Positions 1 to 10,946 of a stretch of DNA of 64,000 nt are shown here, piece by piece. The stretch spans positions 1,024,501 to 1,088,500 of the forward strand of contig NC_069086.1 of the NCBI RefSeq assembly GCF_947172395.1. Reading direction: 5' to 3'. Below the pieces are notes generated by a model, which saw nothing but the letters and a program-made list of their open reading frames with translations, had not been told where the DNA came from and searched no databases. A program made the translations under genes and the position numbers. Position 1 is the first letter of the stretch. Each line of letters starts with the position of its first letter. This DNA is from Bicyclus anynana. Lineage: Eukaryota > Arthropoda > Insecta > Lepidoptera > Nymphalidae.

Positions 1-133
1 GACTTGGGACTCGAATCAGAATCCAATTAGTTAACCACTGGATCTAAGAGGCAGATGACGGGATTATGAATTGGTATTTAATATTAAACCATGTTTTGGC
101 TACTATATGCAGTTCAATAAAGTTTTTTCGAGT

Positions 134-446
134 TGTGGCCGTGATAACCGATAGCCCAGTGGATATGACCTCTGCCTTCGATCCCGGAGGTCATAGATTC
201 GAATCCTGTCCGGGGCACGCACCTCTAACTTTTAAGTAATGTGCATTTTAAGAAATTAAATGTCACGTGTCTCAAACGGTGAAGAAAAAACATCGTGAGG
301 AAACCTGCATACCAGAGAAGTTTCTTAATTATGTGTGTGTGAAGTCTGCCAAACCTCATTGGACCAGTGAGGTGGACTATTGGCCTAACCCCTTTCATTC
401 TTAGAGGAGACTCGAGCTCAGCAGTGAGCCGTATATGGGTTGATAA
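134..446 (+). repeat. SINE-A copy 1 (tRNA-headed SINE)
   Basis: About 310 bp. A tRNA-like head carries an A-box-like AGCCCAGTGGATATGACC and a B-box-like ATTCGAATCC. A family body follows (CACGTGTCTCAAACGGTGA, ACATCGTGAGGAAACCTGC, GAGGAGACTCGAGCTCAGCA) and the end is ATGGGTTGATAACGA. Five other copies lie in this window. It is a Pol III-transcribed non-autonomous retroelement. It resembles the abundant tRNA-derived SINEs of butterflies (Metulj-like), but the family name is from memory and unverified. Confidence 0.85.
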
Positions 447-519
447 CGATTTAATATTAAAACCATGATTTGGCTACTATAAGCAGTTCAATAAAGTTTT
501 TTCTTCTGTTATACGAGTT

Positions 520-827
520 GTGGCCGTGCTAACTGTTAACCCAGTGGATATGACCTCTGCCTCCGATCCCGGAGGGCATAAGTTCGAATCCGGTCCGGGC
601 ATCATCGCACCTTCAACTTTTCAGTAATGTGCGTTTTAAGAAATTAAATGTCACGTGTCTCAAACGGTGAAGGAAAAACATCGTGAGGAAACCTGCATAC
701 CAGAGAAGTTTCTTAATTCTCTGTGTGTGTGAAGTCTGCCAATCCGCATTTGGCCCAACTCCTCTTATTATGAGAGAAAACTCGAGCTCAGCAGCAGCTG
801 CAGCAGTGAACCAAATATGATGAATTA
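520..827 (+). repeat. SINE-A copy 2
   Basis: Second copy, duplicated in tandem with copy 1. The head, B-box-like TTCGAATCCGG and body are all recognisable. The 3' end is diverged (AAATATGATGAA instead of ATATGGGTTGATAA), and a small GCAGCAGCTGCAGCAG expansion lies before the end. Confidence 0.8.
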
Positions 828-839
828 CTCGTATAACAG

Positions 840-1410
840 AAAAATAAAATATCAACTTGCAGGCCTATCCCAGGCTATATTTTTGACTCAGTTTTTAAAT
901 ATTTGCGCGAGTAAAGAGTTCAGTGCAGCGTTCTATCCAATAACACTCAAAACGTAGCGGGTTTCGTGCCAAAAACCTATAAAGGTGAACCTTTTCCCGT
1001 ATAACCGTGAACCATAAAGAAACGTGTAGCTTTTAGCGTTCGATCATTGCACGCCGTGACCGAGTCACGGGCAGTTGGGCTTGACTAACAGCCAGGATGT
1101 ACTAGCACGAGCTATTTGTTTGTACCACTATTTCTGTATGAAAACCATTTATTTTTTGGAAAATCTCACTTTGTTGAACGTTTAAAATAAAAAAATTATA
1201 AAGAAAATTATTTTTTGTAAGTGATTATTTTTATAATAATATTGACGGATCAAGCAATTCTTACACCTGGTGGTAAATGAAGAATTATCGTCTTTATACA
1301 GAATACTAATAACCTACGAACAATCATCTCAAGTGCTCTCCTGTGTCCATTTAACCTGAGGTGTCACCTACACCTTAAGTAAGTTAAGTCTTCCAAAAGT
1401 ATATCAAATA
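840..1410. other. Unannotated AT-rich intergenic DNA
   Basis: No open reading frame with protein-family features and no repeat shared with the rest of the window was seen. A slightly GC-richer patch lies at about 1020-1100 (GACCGAGTCACGGGCAGT). Function unknown. Confidence 0.5.
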
Positions 1411-1603
1411 CTAGCTGACGCCGCGAGGTTTCACCCGCGTAGTTCTCGTTTCCGTAAGAGTACAGGGGTAATATATAGCTTTTAACCTTCCTCGATAAAT
1501 GGGCTATCTAACACTGAAAGAATTTTTCAAATCGGACCAGTAGTTCCTGAGATTAGCGCGTTCAATCAAACAAACAAACAAAGTCAGCTTTATATATTGG
1601 TAT
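1411..1603 (-). mobile_element. Helitron-like element, family C
   Basis: It starts CTAGCTGACGCC, runs through GGTTTCACCCGCGTAG, GGGCTATCTAACACTG and GATTAGCGCGTTCAA, then an (AAAC)n tract, and ends CAGCTTTATATATTGG. Read on the minus strand this fits a short non-autonomous Helitron with a 5' TC end and 3' CTAG. It matches nine other copies or fragments here. The 5' terminus of this copy is diverged. Confidence 0.75.
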
Positions 1604-1687
1604 TGATAAGAAAATATTTTTTTTACAATAATAAATTAAGATAATTTTAAGTATTCATGAACAAGTATACTAATAATACTATTCACT

Positions 1688-1885
1688 ATCAGGACGTTCA
1701 CTGCTGGACATAGATCTCTTGCACGGACTTCTAACACAACAGTCTAAAGCCGCCAGCATCCACTGCGGCTTACTAGAACCCGCTTGATGTCGTCGGTAAA
1801 CCCAAAGGAAGGTCGACTCATGTCCCACACTACGCTTTCCGGTACGGGGTCACAATTCCAGCACCTCCCAAGGTGCATCGGCATT
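1688..1885 (-). mobile_element. LINE-F 3' end fragment (RTE-like RT C-terminus)
   Basis: Minus-strand remnant of the 3' coding end of a LINE, recognised by CACTGCTGGACATAG, GCCGCCAGCATCCA, ACCCGCTTGATGTC and CGCTTTCCGGTACGGGG. These match the better-preserved copy at 58608-58995, whose protein is the C-terminal tail of an RTE-type reverse transcriptase. The copy is indel-riddled and has no coding potential. Confidence 0.75.
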
Positions 1886-1921
1886 AATATTATTACTACA
1901 TAATTTGAATGATAATGATAT

Positions 1922-2345
1922 AATGATAAGCCTTTTTATTTCCATAGAGAATGTAACAAATGATGTGCATGCATAAAATAATAAATGAATTTACAAAAAG
2001 TACAATTTTTCTTCTTTTTTTTTCTATCTATATCTTGCTTAATCACTATGGACCCCTCTATGGGTGAAGGCCTCCTCCATTTCCCCCCATATCTGTCTGT
2101 CTTTCGCTTTGGTGATCCAATTTTCACCGGCTTTTTTTATAACTTCATCGACCCATTTCTCTCTTGTCTACCTCTTTTTCTTTTGAATATTGGCCCTTGC
2201 CATGTAGTCACTCTCTTTGCCCATTTTTCATTGTCCATACGTGCAATATGACCTGCCCATTTCCATTTTTGTTTTTGAGAATGTTCCAAAGCATCAATAA
2301 TCTTTGTTGTTTTTCTTATCTCTGGGTTACGTTTTCATAATAATT
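1922..2345 (-). pseudogene. RTE-superfamily LINE 3' fragment
   Basis: Minus-strand translation gives RT C-terminal blocks: KWKWAGHIARM around 2245-2275, then KAKDRQIWGEMEEAFTHRG around 2045-2115, followed by a stop. The same block order (KWKWAGHVARL ... KAKDRSKWQHLEEAFT) ends ORF2 of the intact LINE at 45805-50237, and both have an AATAAAAGGCTT-like 3' terminus. This is therefore a 5'-truncated, frameshifted relative. Two frames are needed to read it. Confidence 0.75.
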
Positions 2346-3004
2346 TGAATATTTGGTTTATAATACCTAAACGTAACACGATGAAACCGCCACACCACTA
2401 GATTTATCCAAATAATATGCTAAAGTGTCTCGATACCGTTTAAATTCATCATAGTTGAACACGACACCGGGATGCATAATGTATTCCTGAGTTCATCGTT
2501 CCACCAAAAAGCGTACCGAGGTGTAATAGCAGATAACTGCCCCACGAAATGTCTGTCGGAATTCCTGACACGTAGCTGTTTCTTAGATATATGCGGGCAC
2601 TATCGCTTCGTTCAGTGCCCGCCCGTGAATATCGAGCAGCTCATATTGTTGAAAAATGTACACCGCCCCTATTACCGTTACACTGTTATCTCGTTGTTGT
2701 AAGGCTTTATTAGGGTTCATAATATATAAAATTAATGACTTTTTGACCGAAAATCAATAAATCCGCCTCTCTACTTATCTTATCTTATGTTATGTTAAGT
2801 TAAGTTAAGTTTTACTTCGTAGTTACAACACCCTCACAGGGTTCCATTTGTAATAATTATGACATTTTATTTATGACATGTGGAAATGTAACTTAAATTA
2901 ATAAATAAATAATTATTTCGTCATTTCTTTTTTGTAATTATTTTCCTGAACTTTCAGTTACCTACCTATTATGTAATCTTAAAGGATTTGGAAATATGAC
3001 TAAA
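2346..3004. other. Unannotated intergenic DNA with a short tandem repeat
   Basis: Contains a pentamer-rich tract at about 2776-2813 built from TTATC/TTATG/TTAAG units. The rest is AT-rich with no recognisable gene. Confidence 0.5.
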
Positions 3005-3222
3005 TCTATACTAATACTAATATTATAAAACTGAAGAGTTTGTTTGTTTATTTTGTTTGTGTGCTTGAACTCGCTAATCTCAGAAACCACTAATCCGATT
3101 TGAAAAAATCTTTCAGTGTTAGATAGCCCATTTATTGAGGAAGGGTATAGGCTATATATTATTATCCCCGTATTCCCACACGAACGGGAACCACGCGGGT
3201 AAAACCGTGCGGCGTTAGCTAG
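3005..3222 (+). mobile_element. Helitron-like element, family C (complete)
   Basis: Begins TCTATACTAATACTAATATT, contains GAAGAGTTTGTTTG, a region matching AATCCGATTTGAAAAA and CAGTGTTAGATAGCCC, and ends GCTAG. Both termini are consistent with a short Helitron (5' TC, 3' CTAG). There is no terminal inverted repeat and no target duplication. Confidence 0.8.
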
Positions 3223-3430
3223 TAGACTAAAAACTAGTATGTAAAATGAACAATAAAACGCATAATTATGAGTTAAGTCAGTCAGAAGCTACGATACATA
3301 CACACAGCTACGCATTCTCGAGTAGGTGTAGGAAAACAAATAAACAATGTTTAAGTTTTTTTCTCTCGGTGTCTAATTATGCTAAGTTTTACATGCGTTT
3401 TCCACCTACATCTTGTGGAGGCCTTTTTTT

Positions 3431-3741
3431 TTACAAGTTAGCTCTTGACTACAACTTCACCTGATGGTAAGTGATGATACAGTCTAAGATGGAAGCGGGC
3501 TAACTTGTTAGGAGGAGGATGAAAATCCACACCCCTTTCAGTTTCTATACGACATCGTACCGGAACGCTAAATCGATTGGCGGTACGTCTTTGTCTGTAG
3601 GGTGGTAGCCACGACCGAAGCCTCCCACCAGCCAGACCTGGACCAATTAAGAAAATCGCAATCGGCCCAGCCAGGGATCGGACCCAGGACCTCCATTTTG
3701 TAAATCCACCGCGCATATCACTGCGCCACGGAGGCCGTCAA
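3431..3741 (-). repeat. SINE-B copy 1 (full length)
   Basis: Reverse complement of a ~315-bp SINE. The tRNA-like head reads TTGACGGCCTCCGTGGCGCA (start at 3741) with a B-box-like segment (GGTCCTGGGTCCGATCC). The body contains TTGGCGGTACGTCTTTG in the plus-strand sense, and the tail is GTAGTCAAGAGCTAACTTGT. Eleven further copies or fragments lie in the window. Confidence 0.85.
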
Positions 3742-5177
3742 AAAAGGCTTATTTCTATTAGCTTATAGAAAAAAACAGAATGGTATGAAAACAAAACCGA
3801 TATCAATTATTTACTTAATAAACGACTATTTTAGACTCTGGTCCTTGAAAACTTCAATCGGGAGCTAATCTTAATATTGCTTTCAAACTTAGGTGAACTA
3901 TATTACTAAAGGGGCTTAGAGACAAAGTTCCCGCATTGTTATAGAATGGTCTACTGAGGTGTAGTGACAGAATATAAATGAACTGAGACAGTACTTGAGA
4001 AATTCGAATATGTGACTTAGGTGTAACATTCTATAACGATGTAACTCGACAGTGTATTAGTCGTGAACTTATCTCTTTTTGTCCCTTTTAACACAAGATT
4101 AAGGATAGAAACACTCGTTTTGGAGTTATAACAACGCTACAGAATACTGTTCATTAAGTTACAGTGATGCCTCTGTATGCCCATAACTATTGAACCAGAT
4201 ATTATCTTAATATTTATTATTTATTAATTATTTAAACTTTAAGGAGATTTAGAGAAAATTATTAAAGATATGACCTTTATAAAAAAATAATTTCAATATT
4301 AAAGCTTACTCTAACAAACGTGAATTTTTTAGCGATAAAATAGACCTTTTTGGCAATATCAAAACTCCACGTTATAATCCAAATTTTAAATAAATAAAAC
4401 CTGTGCCTTTTCGGGTCCCTAATTCTTTTAGAGAGGAAAAGATTTAAATTTTTTGTGTAGTTTCAGACAGATTATAAGAAATTGATATAAAATCGTCTTT
4501 CACTATTATCCGAAACTGTATTTTCGTCCCACTCATTAAGTTACGAGTATTATGCATTTAGATGACTAAGATATTAAACGAAGTATTTCAGAACTTACAA
4601 ATTTTAAAAATTGGTATTTTGTTCCATCTGTCTCTTAACCCTGATCTAGTTAGTATTTGAGTAATTTGTTATCAATCATTTATTGTTATATTGTAAGAAA
4701 GCCGAATGAATTTAATGATCGTACATATATAAATTCCGAATTTGATTGATACACACAAATAATTCTTAAAACGCAAGTTGCGATGCATCAGTGTGTCCAA
4801 AGCTTTACATGTCGTGGAGCAAAAAACTGTCCACAAATTCCAGTGTACATGGCGTGAAAACATACTTGCAGGTAATCCAATTTAATTTTACACAAACACT
4901 TTAATAAAAATTATATTCCCAGACAACGTTGCGCACAGCGTAACATTCCACGTAAAAGACAAATAAACAACAAAGGAAAATGCAGCCAAGTTTGGTCGCA
5001 ATGGAGATAAAAAGTTTATTAAGTTTCGGAATGGCTTTGTCACTCTCTGGACGCTGTGGACACGGCATGACACCACATGGACGTTTTATTTGCAACTTAC
5101 AATAAAGGACGCGTCCATTTCAATGAGCACTAGAATTCTAGTTAGTGTGTTATATCATAGCAACGTTGATACAACGA
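3742..5177. other. Unannotated AT-rich DNA
   Basis: About 1.4 kb with no recognised repeat or gene. Short frames at 4672-4863 and 4888-5095 lack protein-family features. Palindromic AT-rich words such as TATTTATTATTTATTAATTA (near 4211) are low-complexity. Confidence 0.5.
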
Positions 5178-5327
5178 CGAATCGAAAAGTTCCCGTAAGA
5201 ATACGAGGATAAAATATAGTAGCTTTCTAGTGGTAAAAAAATGTTCCAAATTGGTCCAGTATATCTAGAGATTACCCCTAACAACAACACAAACTTTACC
5301 CCTTTATAAAATTAGTATAGACTAATC
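5178..5327 (-). mobile_element. Diverged Helitron-C fragment
   Basis: TTCCCGTAAGAATACGAGGA, then CAAATTGGTCCAGTATATCT, AGAGATTA and a terminal AAAATTAGTATAGACTA match the family C order with many substitutions. The CTAG end is missing. Confidence 0.55.
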
Positions 5328-6588
5328 ATAATATTGTACATTAACCATATTATATTGGAGTTCTTTTCAATTTTCATATTACTTAAAGCCACTAAAATCC
5401 AAGCAAAAACTAGTCAAAATCAAAAACTAGGAAACCAAACCAACAAGTATAGATTGTATCTAGAACAGTGCATCATAAACGAAGTATACATATATAATAA
5501 GAGGTACAGAGACAAGTAGAAAAGAATGAATAAACAAAAAATATGTTTATCACATTTGACCACGTACAGTGTCTTTCAGTACTATATTGCCACTGAAAGA
5601 CACCCTAAATTAAGAGTAAAACTAAAGTAGTTTCCTCGAAAAACCAGCCGGACTTTTAAATTTCAATAATTGAAAGACAGTTTAACCTGTTCTTGAAATA
5701 GGTACGAGGCACAACAATCTGGGAAAAATAGAATACGACACAAACTACATTGTAAAGGGAGACAAAGGAAATTTTAAAGAGAGCAGAAGAAAGCAAGCAC
5801 TCTTGAATTGTCTTGGTAGTAACTTAATCTATTTTCTAATTTACTTTTCCCTTTTGTAAATTCCTTCTTTCCTTCCAAATAGTGATTTCAAGGTTCCATA
5901 GTCAAAAATCCATATCGGTCTGTTAATGCTTGTGCAGTTTCATATAAGGAATTTTAGAAGATTTAAAGTGTAGTAATAATAGGAAAGATTCGATTATATT
6001 TTAACATCATCAGTAAAATAAATATTGTTAAAAATTCAAGGTGTCTTTTCGGTGTGAATAACGCTGGATAGATCTTTTAAAAAATATTGTCTCTTTAGTA
6101 AAAATACATAACCTTGTTTTAAACCTAGAGATTGTTTTACCAGTGAGAGCGTCAAAAAGATACTGATTTAACAAAAGCCCACCCATTTGATGTAAAATTT
6201 CGTATCTTTAGTCTAAGAACCTCTATATACATAGACTAAGAGTCTGAATAGGTTGTTATTTGGGTCAAAATAATCTAACTACCTATATCAATGTTGGGTC
6301 ATTAAATTTATAACCTCTGTAGTAAACAGACCTGGTTAAATACCAGACCCTTGCATGGGATAATAGTCAATCTCTAGCAGTAAATACCGCGATATTTCCG
6401 GACATTTACTAGTAAAGGTTGAACTAATTTAAATGCATATTTCGGTTGGATTGCTATCAGGAACGGAATACTTAGAAATGCGTATTTGTATATTAGAGTC
6501 GATTCTGCTGTTTATAAATAATCAAATCCATTTTGATTGAAATAACGTCCCCAATTACTATATCCAAAAGTTGGTACATTTATTTAAT
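5328..6588. other. Unannotated AT-rich DNA
   Basis: No gene or shared repeat recognised. A small dyad lies near 5566-5600 (GTGTCTTTCAGT... ACTGAAAGACAC). Confidence 0.45.
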
Positions 6589-6630
6589 ACAAGCGGACGC
6601 CCGCGACGTCGTCCGCGTAAAAATAGGTCT
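6589..6630 (-). mobile_element. Helitron-D-like end fragment
   Basis: AAGCGGACGCCCGCGACGTCGTCCGCG is the conserved CTAG-side end of the family D Helitron-like elements (compare 36638 and 21343). The rest of the element is not recognisable. Confidence 0.5.
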
Positions 6631-7067
6631 AAACTTTCATGCCTTTTATCAGTTTATGTTTACTTATTATTTTATACTTACTTGTTATATTATACTTTAC
6701 AATAGTTGTAGTGGGCTGTAGTGTCTTTAGGGGAGTAACAGTTTTCAAAGGTCCAGTAGCTTCTAAGTAGAAAATGTATTTTTTATATTTTACTCGGCAT
6801 TATTAAAGAAATCAGGTCCCTAGTTGCCACTAACTTAGCCTCGCGGCAACCCATTAAAAATACCGTTAACAATTTTAGCGAAGAGTTTCCATGTAACTAA
6901 GGGTCTAGCGACTGAAGATGTGATTCTTCATGATGTTCTGTAGAAAATACTAAAAGAAATCGTTATACTTGGACAGTATTGAGGATCTGGACTTTTGAAA
7001 CTTGCTACCTACCAAAGCCATAGCGGTCCATGATTGGCTACCGTACTTACCTATGGTATACCCTATG

Positions 7068-7125
7068 GCCTATAATAGTCAAAAATACCTCATAATATTA
7101 TGAGGTATATTTGACTATTGTAGGC
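7068..7125. repeat. 58-bp near-perfect palindrome
   Basis: Arms 7068-7096 and 7097-7125 pair at 27 of 29 positions with no loop. They are centred on AATATT and bounded by GCCTA/TAGGC. Such a structure could be a degenerate foldback element or a recombination-prone site. No other copy was seen here. Confidence 0.85.
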
Positions 7126-8161
7126 TCTCGTTCTATTCGACAATTGATTTGTATTTATAGATATTAATCAAGTTGGCTGCCTGTACATTAATATCAATTT
7201 ACGAGGCCTCAATTTGTATGCGCCCGATAATTACACCCCTTTTGTTCCTCTCGCTAACAAATCATTTTATAAACCGAATTACCTTCTAATACGCATTTGC
7301 GAGTTTTGGATAATTCTAAGCGAATATACCTTCATATTATCCAATGGCGAATTAGCATGCCCGTTCTATCCGTATTATTAAAGCTTTTGGTACGTTAATT
7401 TTGTATGGGACAATAATTGTTTTGCTATAATATTCTACTAATATCATTGTCTAAAATTTACTTAGCCTATTTTAACGGTCCTCTACACGACCAAGCCTCG
7501 CTCCTTTAAGGTTTCGTAACAATAATGATCAAGACTGACGTCTTAACATGTTTCTCAAGGTACGTTAAGACAGAATTGCTTTCAGGGCCTTGTGATTCTA
7601 AGCCCATGTAATAAGAAGAGAAGAATAAGCATGAGCTGACTCTGGACCAACAATGATCAACAGGTCCTTCCAGTCGATCCAGTGCAAATTCTTTTGTTGG
7701 AAGTTCGAAACGCCGGGTGCTTCTAGTGACTTTCTGTGACTTGTATATGGTCATGTGCTTTTCAGTGCAGGCTCGTTCTGTCTGTAACTTTGGGTTATTT
7801 GCTGATACTCCATCCCCCCGGAGTGTCTGAATGGTCTGGGCTGTCTTATGACGTCCATGTTTAGCGACCAAGGCAAGTCAAGTCGGCTCCGTAAGTTATC
7901 TGCAACAAGCACTGTTCAAAGTCATTTATCTTGTGGCACTGTGGTATTTCGGCCAAGAAGAACAACGTTTTTTAATCGTGGGAAGATTCTGTATAAAGGG
8001 AAGGTGGTGGGCCATTAGTATAGCTGGCAAGTTCGTTGATGACACTCTCATGACATGCGGGCGACGGGAGGAGAAGGACTGCGTGGGTATGAATCGTGCA
8101 CGCGGCGCATCATTACCCCCCTCCCAGCCCACGCGGACCATCGGAAGTGTTATGAACGCCA
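7126..8161. other. Unannotated DNA, with a candidate conserved block and a GC-richer patch
   Basis: 7190-7400 is repeat-free with several homeodomain-like cores (GATAATTAC, CGAATTACC, GCGAATTAGC). 7480-8160 is GC-richer than its surroundings and holds chance frames at 7506-7871 (-) and 7933-8295 (+) with no recognisable protein motifs. The latter runs into a MITE, so I do not call it a gene. Confidence 0.4.
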
Positions 8162-8431
8162 TTTTTGACGTGACAACGTCTTATAATTCGATAAAGCCGG
8201 CCGCACACTCGAAAAAAAATGACATCGTGCGTCGTTCCCTCGCTCTAAGGCTGCCAACTTTTTTTACAAGAAATAAAGTATATTCTGGTTTATAAAGATT
8301 AATAAACAAAAATATATTAGAAAAAAATACATTTTCTTTTGAAAAATGCAACCATTCCATCAGTATTTTCTTATGACGTTGTCACGTTCAACTATCGTCA
8401 GTAATGCGACTTTACAGACAATCGACTTTTT
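8162..8431. mobile_element. MITE-G copy 1 (no nested insert)
   Basis: Left GACGTGACAACGTCTTATAA (8167-8186) is inverted at 8371-8390 (TTATGACGTTGTCACGTTCA). The internal sequence (GCCGGCCGCACACTCGAAAA, CGTTCCCTCGCTCTA) and a further ~40 bp beyond the right arm match the copy at 29556-29973. It is a non-autonomous DNA-transposon-like element of unassigned superfamily. Confidence 0.75.
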
Positions 8432-9940
8432 TATAGTTAGTTCTACGAAATATTATTTATGCACTGCAGGTTTTATATATCCCATATCCCAGTATCACGA
8501 TACCGCGACCGCACGTCTATAGGCGATCCAATAAATTGCGAATCATTAAACGACGCGTGCCATGGAACCGCTAAAACATCGGAAATTCGTAAATTCACAA
8601 TTTAGCAAAGTTATTTCACCGCGAACCGGAATTTGCGCATAATTGATACTATTGGTTCTGGGTATCGTGCGTGCGGAATATATAGCCGATAGATGTTGAA
8701 TAGACTATACGGAGATTTTGCCTACTAATCTTCGAAAAAAATATTTTTATTTGGTCAGTATAAACGTGTATTCCTAATCACAGACATATATGTCGGATTA
8801 TTTGTTCGGTTACCAAAATCTACGTTAATTATTGTAATAATATTAGAATCATTGTTAGTTACTTGGGCGGGAGGCAACACGAGCGGAGAAGGGAAGTATT
8901 TGTTAACAGTAAAGGGGTCCTTTAACCCTGCTACTAGGGGTTGCCAGTCCGCAATTGTGCTTGACTACCTGCCCCATGATAGTTAATCCTGATTTACATC
9001 TGATAATATCAGCGCTACACTTGATCAATATTGTAGTTAGAGGATAGAACTGTAAGTTAAACGGTCGTTCCGGTAATGATCGATAGTGTATATGCCATCC
9101 TTGACACGTAAAGCTCAGAACCTGCTCTGACTCGGTTATCAGAAGTGGAATTTAGTATGTTCCCCGTTATATGCATAAATAAATCATTTCCGCTCTATTA
9201 CAAAAATTAGCGAATGTTACTATAGGATATCAATAAATATTTCAAAATAAACTTAATTTATCTAAAAGGACCTTACAAACGTCAAGTTTGACTATTTGTT
9301 AATAGAATGCCCCCGTTATTCTATATAGGCTCCATCTTGTAAAGCTGGTTATATTTAAACCTTCGCTATATCACATCTGCATTATTACATCATCTATGTC
9401 CTAATTCTGGTGTATAAAATCAATCGAGCATGCAAATCTCCAAATATATCGGATCAGAGTGTGGATGTTTGCTGTTTTGATAACAACTGAACCACTTATT
9501 ACATTAATAATAATATTAATCTTGCGCGATAATTTGTGTGTTTATCCGTAGTTAATGTATGTAAGCTAATTATTAACTGTGTATGGTTTGTGAATAATAA
9601 ATGTGCAGTAATTGTATTTATATATAAGTTATTAATAAAATACAGTATGCGCTTTTAAATTTGCGTGGAATATTAAAATAATGTTATTGTATCAATATTA
9701 TCAATTTTATAATAAAGTAACGTCGATCGACGGTTGGCAGTTTCGAGCATTGATTAATTTATATATTATGTATGTAAATAATATATTAAAATCATTACAT
9801 TTATTACAGCAGTTCATGGCATTATGATTTACCGCCGCCGTAGTTTCACCTGCAATCAAAAAATTAAAGAGAGAGATGGTGTAGAGTGATAGTAAAACAA
9901 CAACTCCAAAGGGCTTGGAGTGATGTATTCTTTTTTATAT
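8432..9940. other. Unannotated intergenic DNA
   Basis: No gene or shared repeat identified. The 8500-8690 segment is less AT-rich (CGACGCGTGCCATGG, CACCGCGAACCGG). 9480-9800 is very AT-rich. Confidence 0.45.
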
Positions 9941-10123
9941 TCTTTAGAAGTCAGCCCTTGACTACAATCTCACCTGCTTGTAAGTGATGATGCAATCTAA
10001 GATGAAAGAAGGCTGACCTGTTAGGAGGAGGATGAAAATCCACAACCCTTTCGGTTTCTACACGACATCGCATCGGAACGTTAAATCGATTGGCGGTACG
10101 TCTTTGCCGGTTGAGTGGTAGCC
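9941..10123 (-). repeat. SINE-B fragment (tail half)
   Basis: The tail and body of SINE-B, from AGCCCTTGACTACAATCTCA to TTGGCGGTACGTCTTTGCCG. The tRNA-like head is absent, as expected for 5' truncation. Confidence 0.8.
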
Positions 10124-10743
10124 TCTCTGCCAAAAATAAAAATCGTTCCTGAATAGAAACGATAATAAAAACCGAATAAAAATTAAACTGTGATTCCGGG
10201 TATAAAAACAAAACCGCCGATCGATCTAAAATTATTTTTTTAGTTTTAAGTCCGAATCGTAATAACAACTCAATTAAATACCTCAGGCATCACACGTATA
10301 TAAGGGTAGAAATTCATATTCAACCCTTTCTTTTGTCTTTGTAGTCGGGTAAAAAGCCGCGTGTCCGCTTAGGATTTGAATTCTGCGTCGCATTGATACG
10401 GCGCGCTAACAAGTTGCAAATATTTGTGTTTGCCTTCGTTACGATACGCACTCTTCTGCCAAAGTAAAATGCTAACTGGCACTTTTGTACTTGAACATTT
10501 TTTTTTTCCGCCAGCCAAAGGATGGCAGACTCAGAGCTCACCAACATCTGGACATTTCCTCATAATATAATTAAGCGATCAGGTGGAGAAATCTCCGGTC
10601 CTGGTACATAATTTTAAACCAATTGTGGTTAGGCTTAGCTACTCTACTCCTCGATATTCGTTCATTTCCTGCGCTGTTTTCTAGGTGCACGTTTTCCGGA
10701 TATTTTACCTTCTAGAACCCACTGAAACTTACAGAAAGATTAA
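10124..10743. other. Unannotated DNA
   Basis: Mixed composition with a T9 tract at about 10500. No gene or shared repeat recognised. Confidence 0.45.
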
Positions 10744-10946
10744 AGACTTGGATTTAAATTTGTCTGACGCGTCGTGTTGTGACGCATCAGAACAGAATCA
10801 GTTTCATACATTTTGTATGCGGCACATCAGAAACCATCACTACATGTCACAACAGATAAGTGTAAACGTTGCCATAGAAAATGTATGATATCGATTCTGT
10901 TCTGATGCGTCACAACACGACACGTCAGACAAATACAATTCCGCCT
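10744..10946. mobile_element. Foldback MITE-H copy 1
   Basis: Arms of about 60 bp contain GTGACGCATCAGAACAGAAT on the left and its inverse ATTCTGTTCTGATGCGTCAC on the right, preceded by a TTTGTCTGACG-like outer segment. An inner CATACATTTTGTATGCGG part is also partly inverted. Two more copies are at 15986-16193 and 37569-37751. Confidence 0.85.

Larger units (their letters stand above)
76..839 (+). repeat. Tandem duplication of a ~373-bp unit (flank plus SINE-A)
   Basis: A flank beginning ATTTAATATTAAA and continuing through GGCTACTATA to CAATAAAGTTTTTTC occurs at 76-127 and again at 449-504. Each is followed directly by a copy of the same SINE. The shared flank shows that the segment was duplicated together with the SINE rather than receiving two independent insertions. 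The second unit has 14 extra bases (TTCTGTTATACGAG region) between flank and SINE. Confidence 0.75.

Noticed and set aside
7506..7871. 121-codon frame on the minus strand
   Set aside because: No domain, signal or splice context recognised, and no partner exon. Length is within chance for 64 kb.
7933..8295. 120-codon plus-strand frame
   Set aside because: Non-ATG start at the listed boundary, and its last third is the MITE-G sequence shared with 29.6 kb, so it cannot be a conserved protein as it stands.
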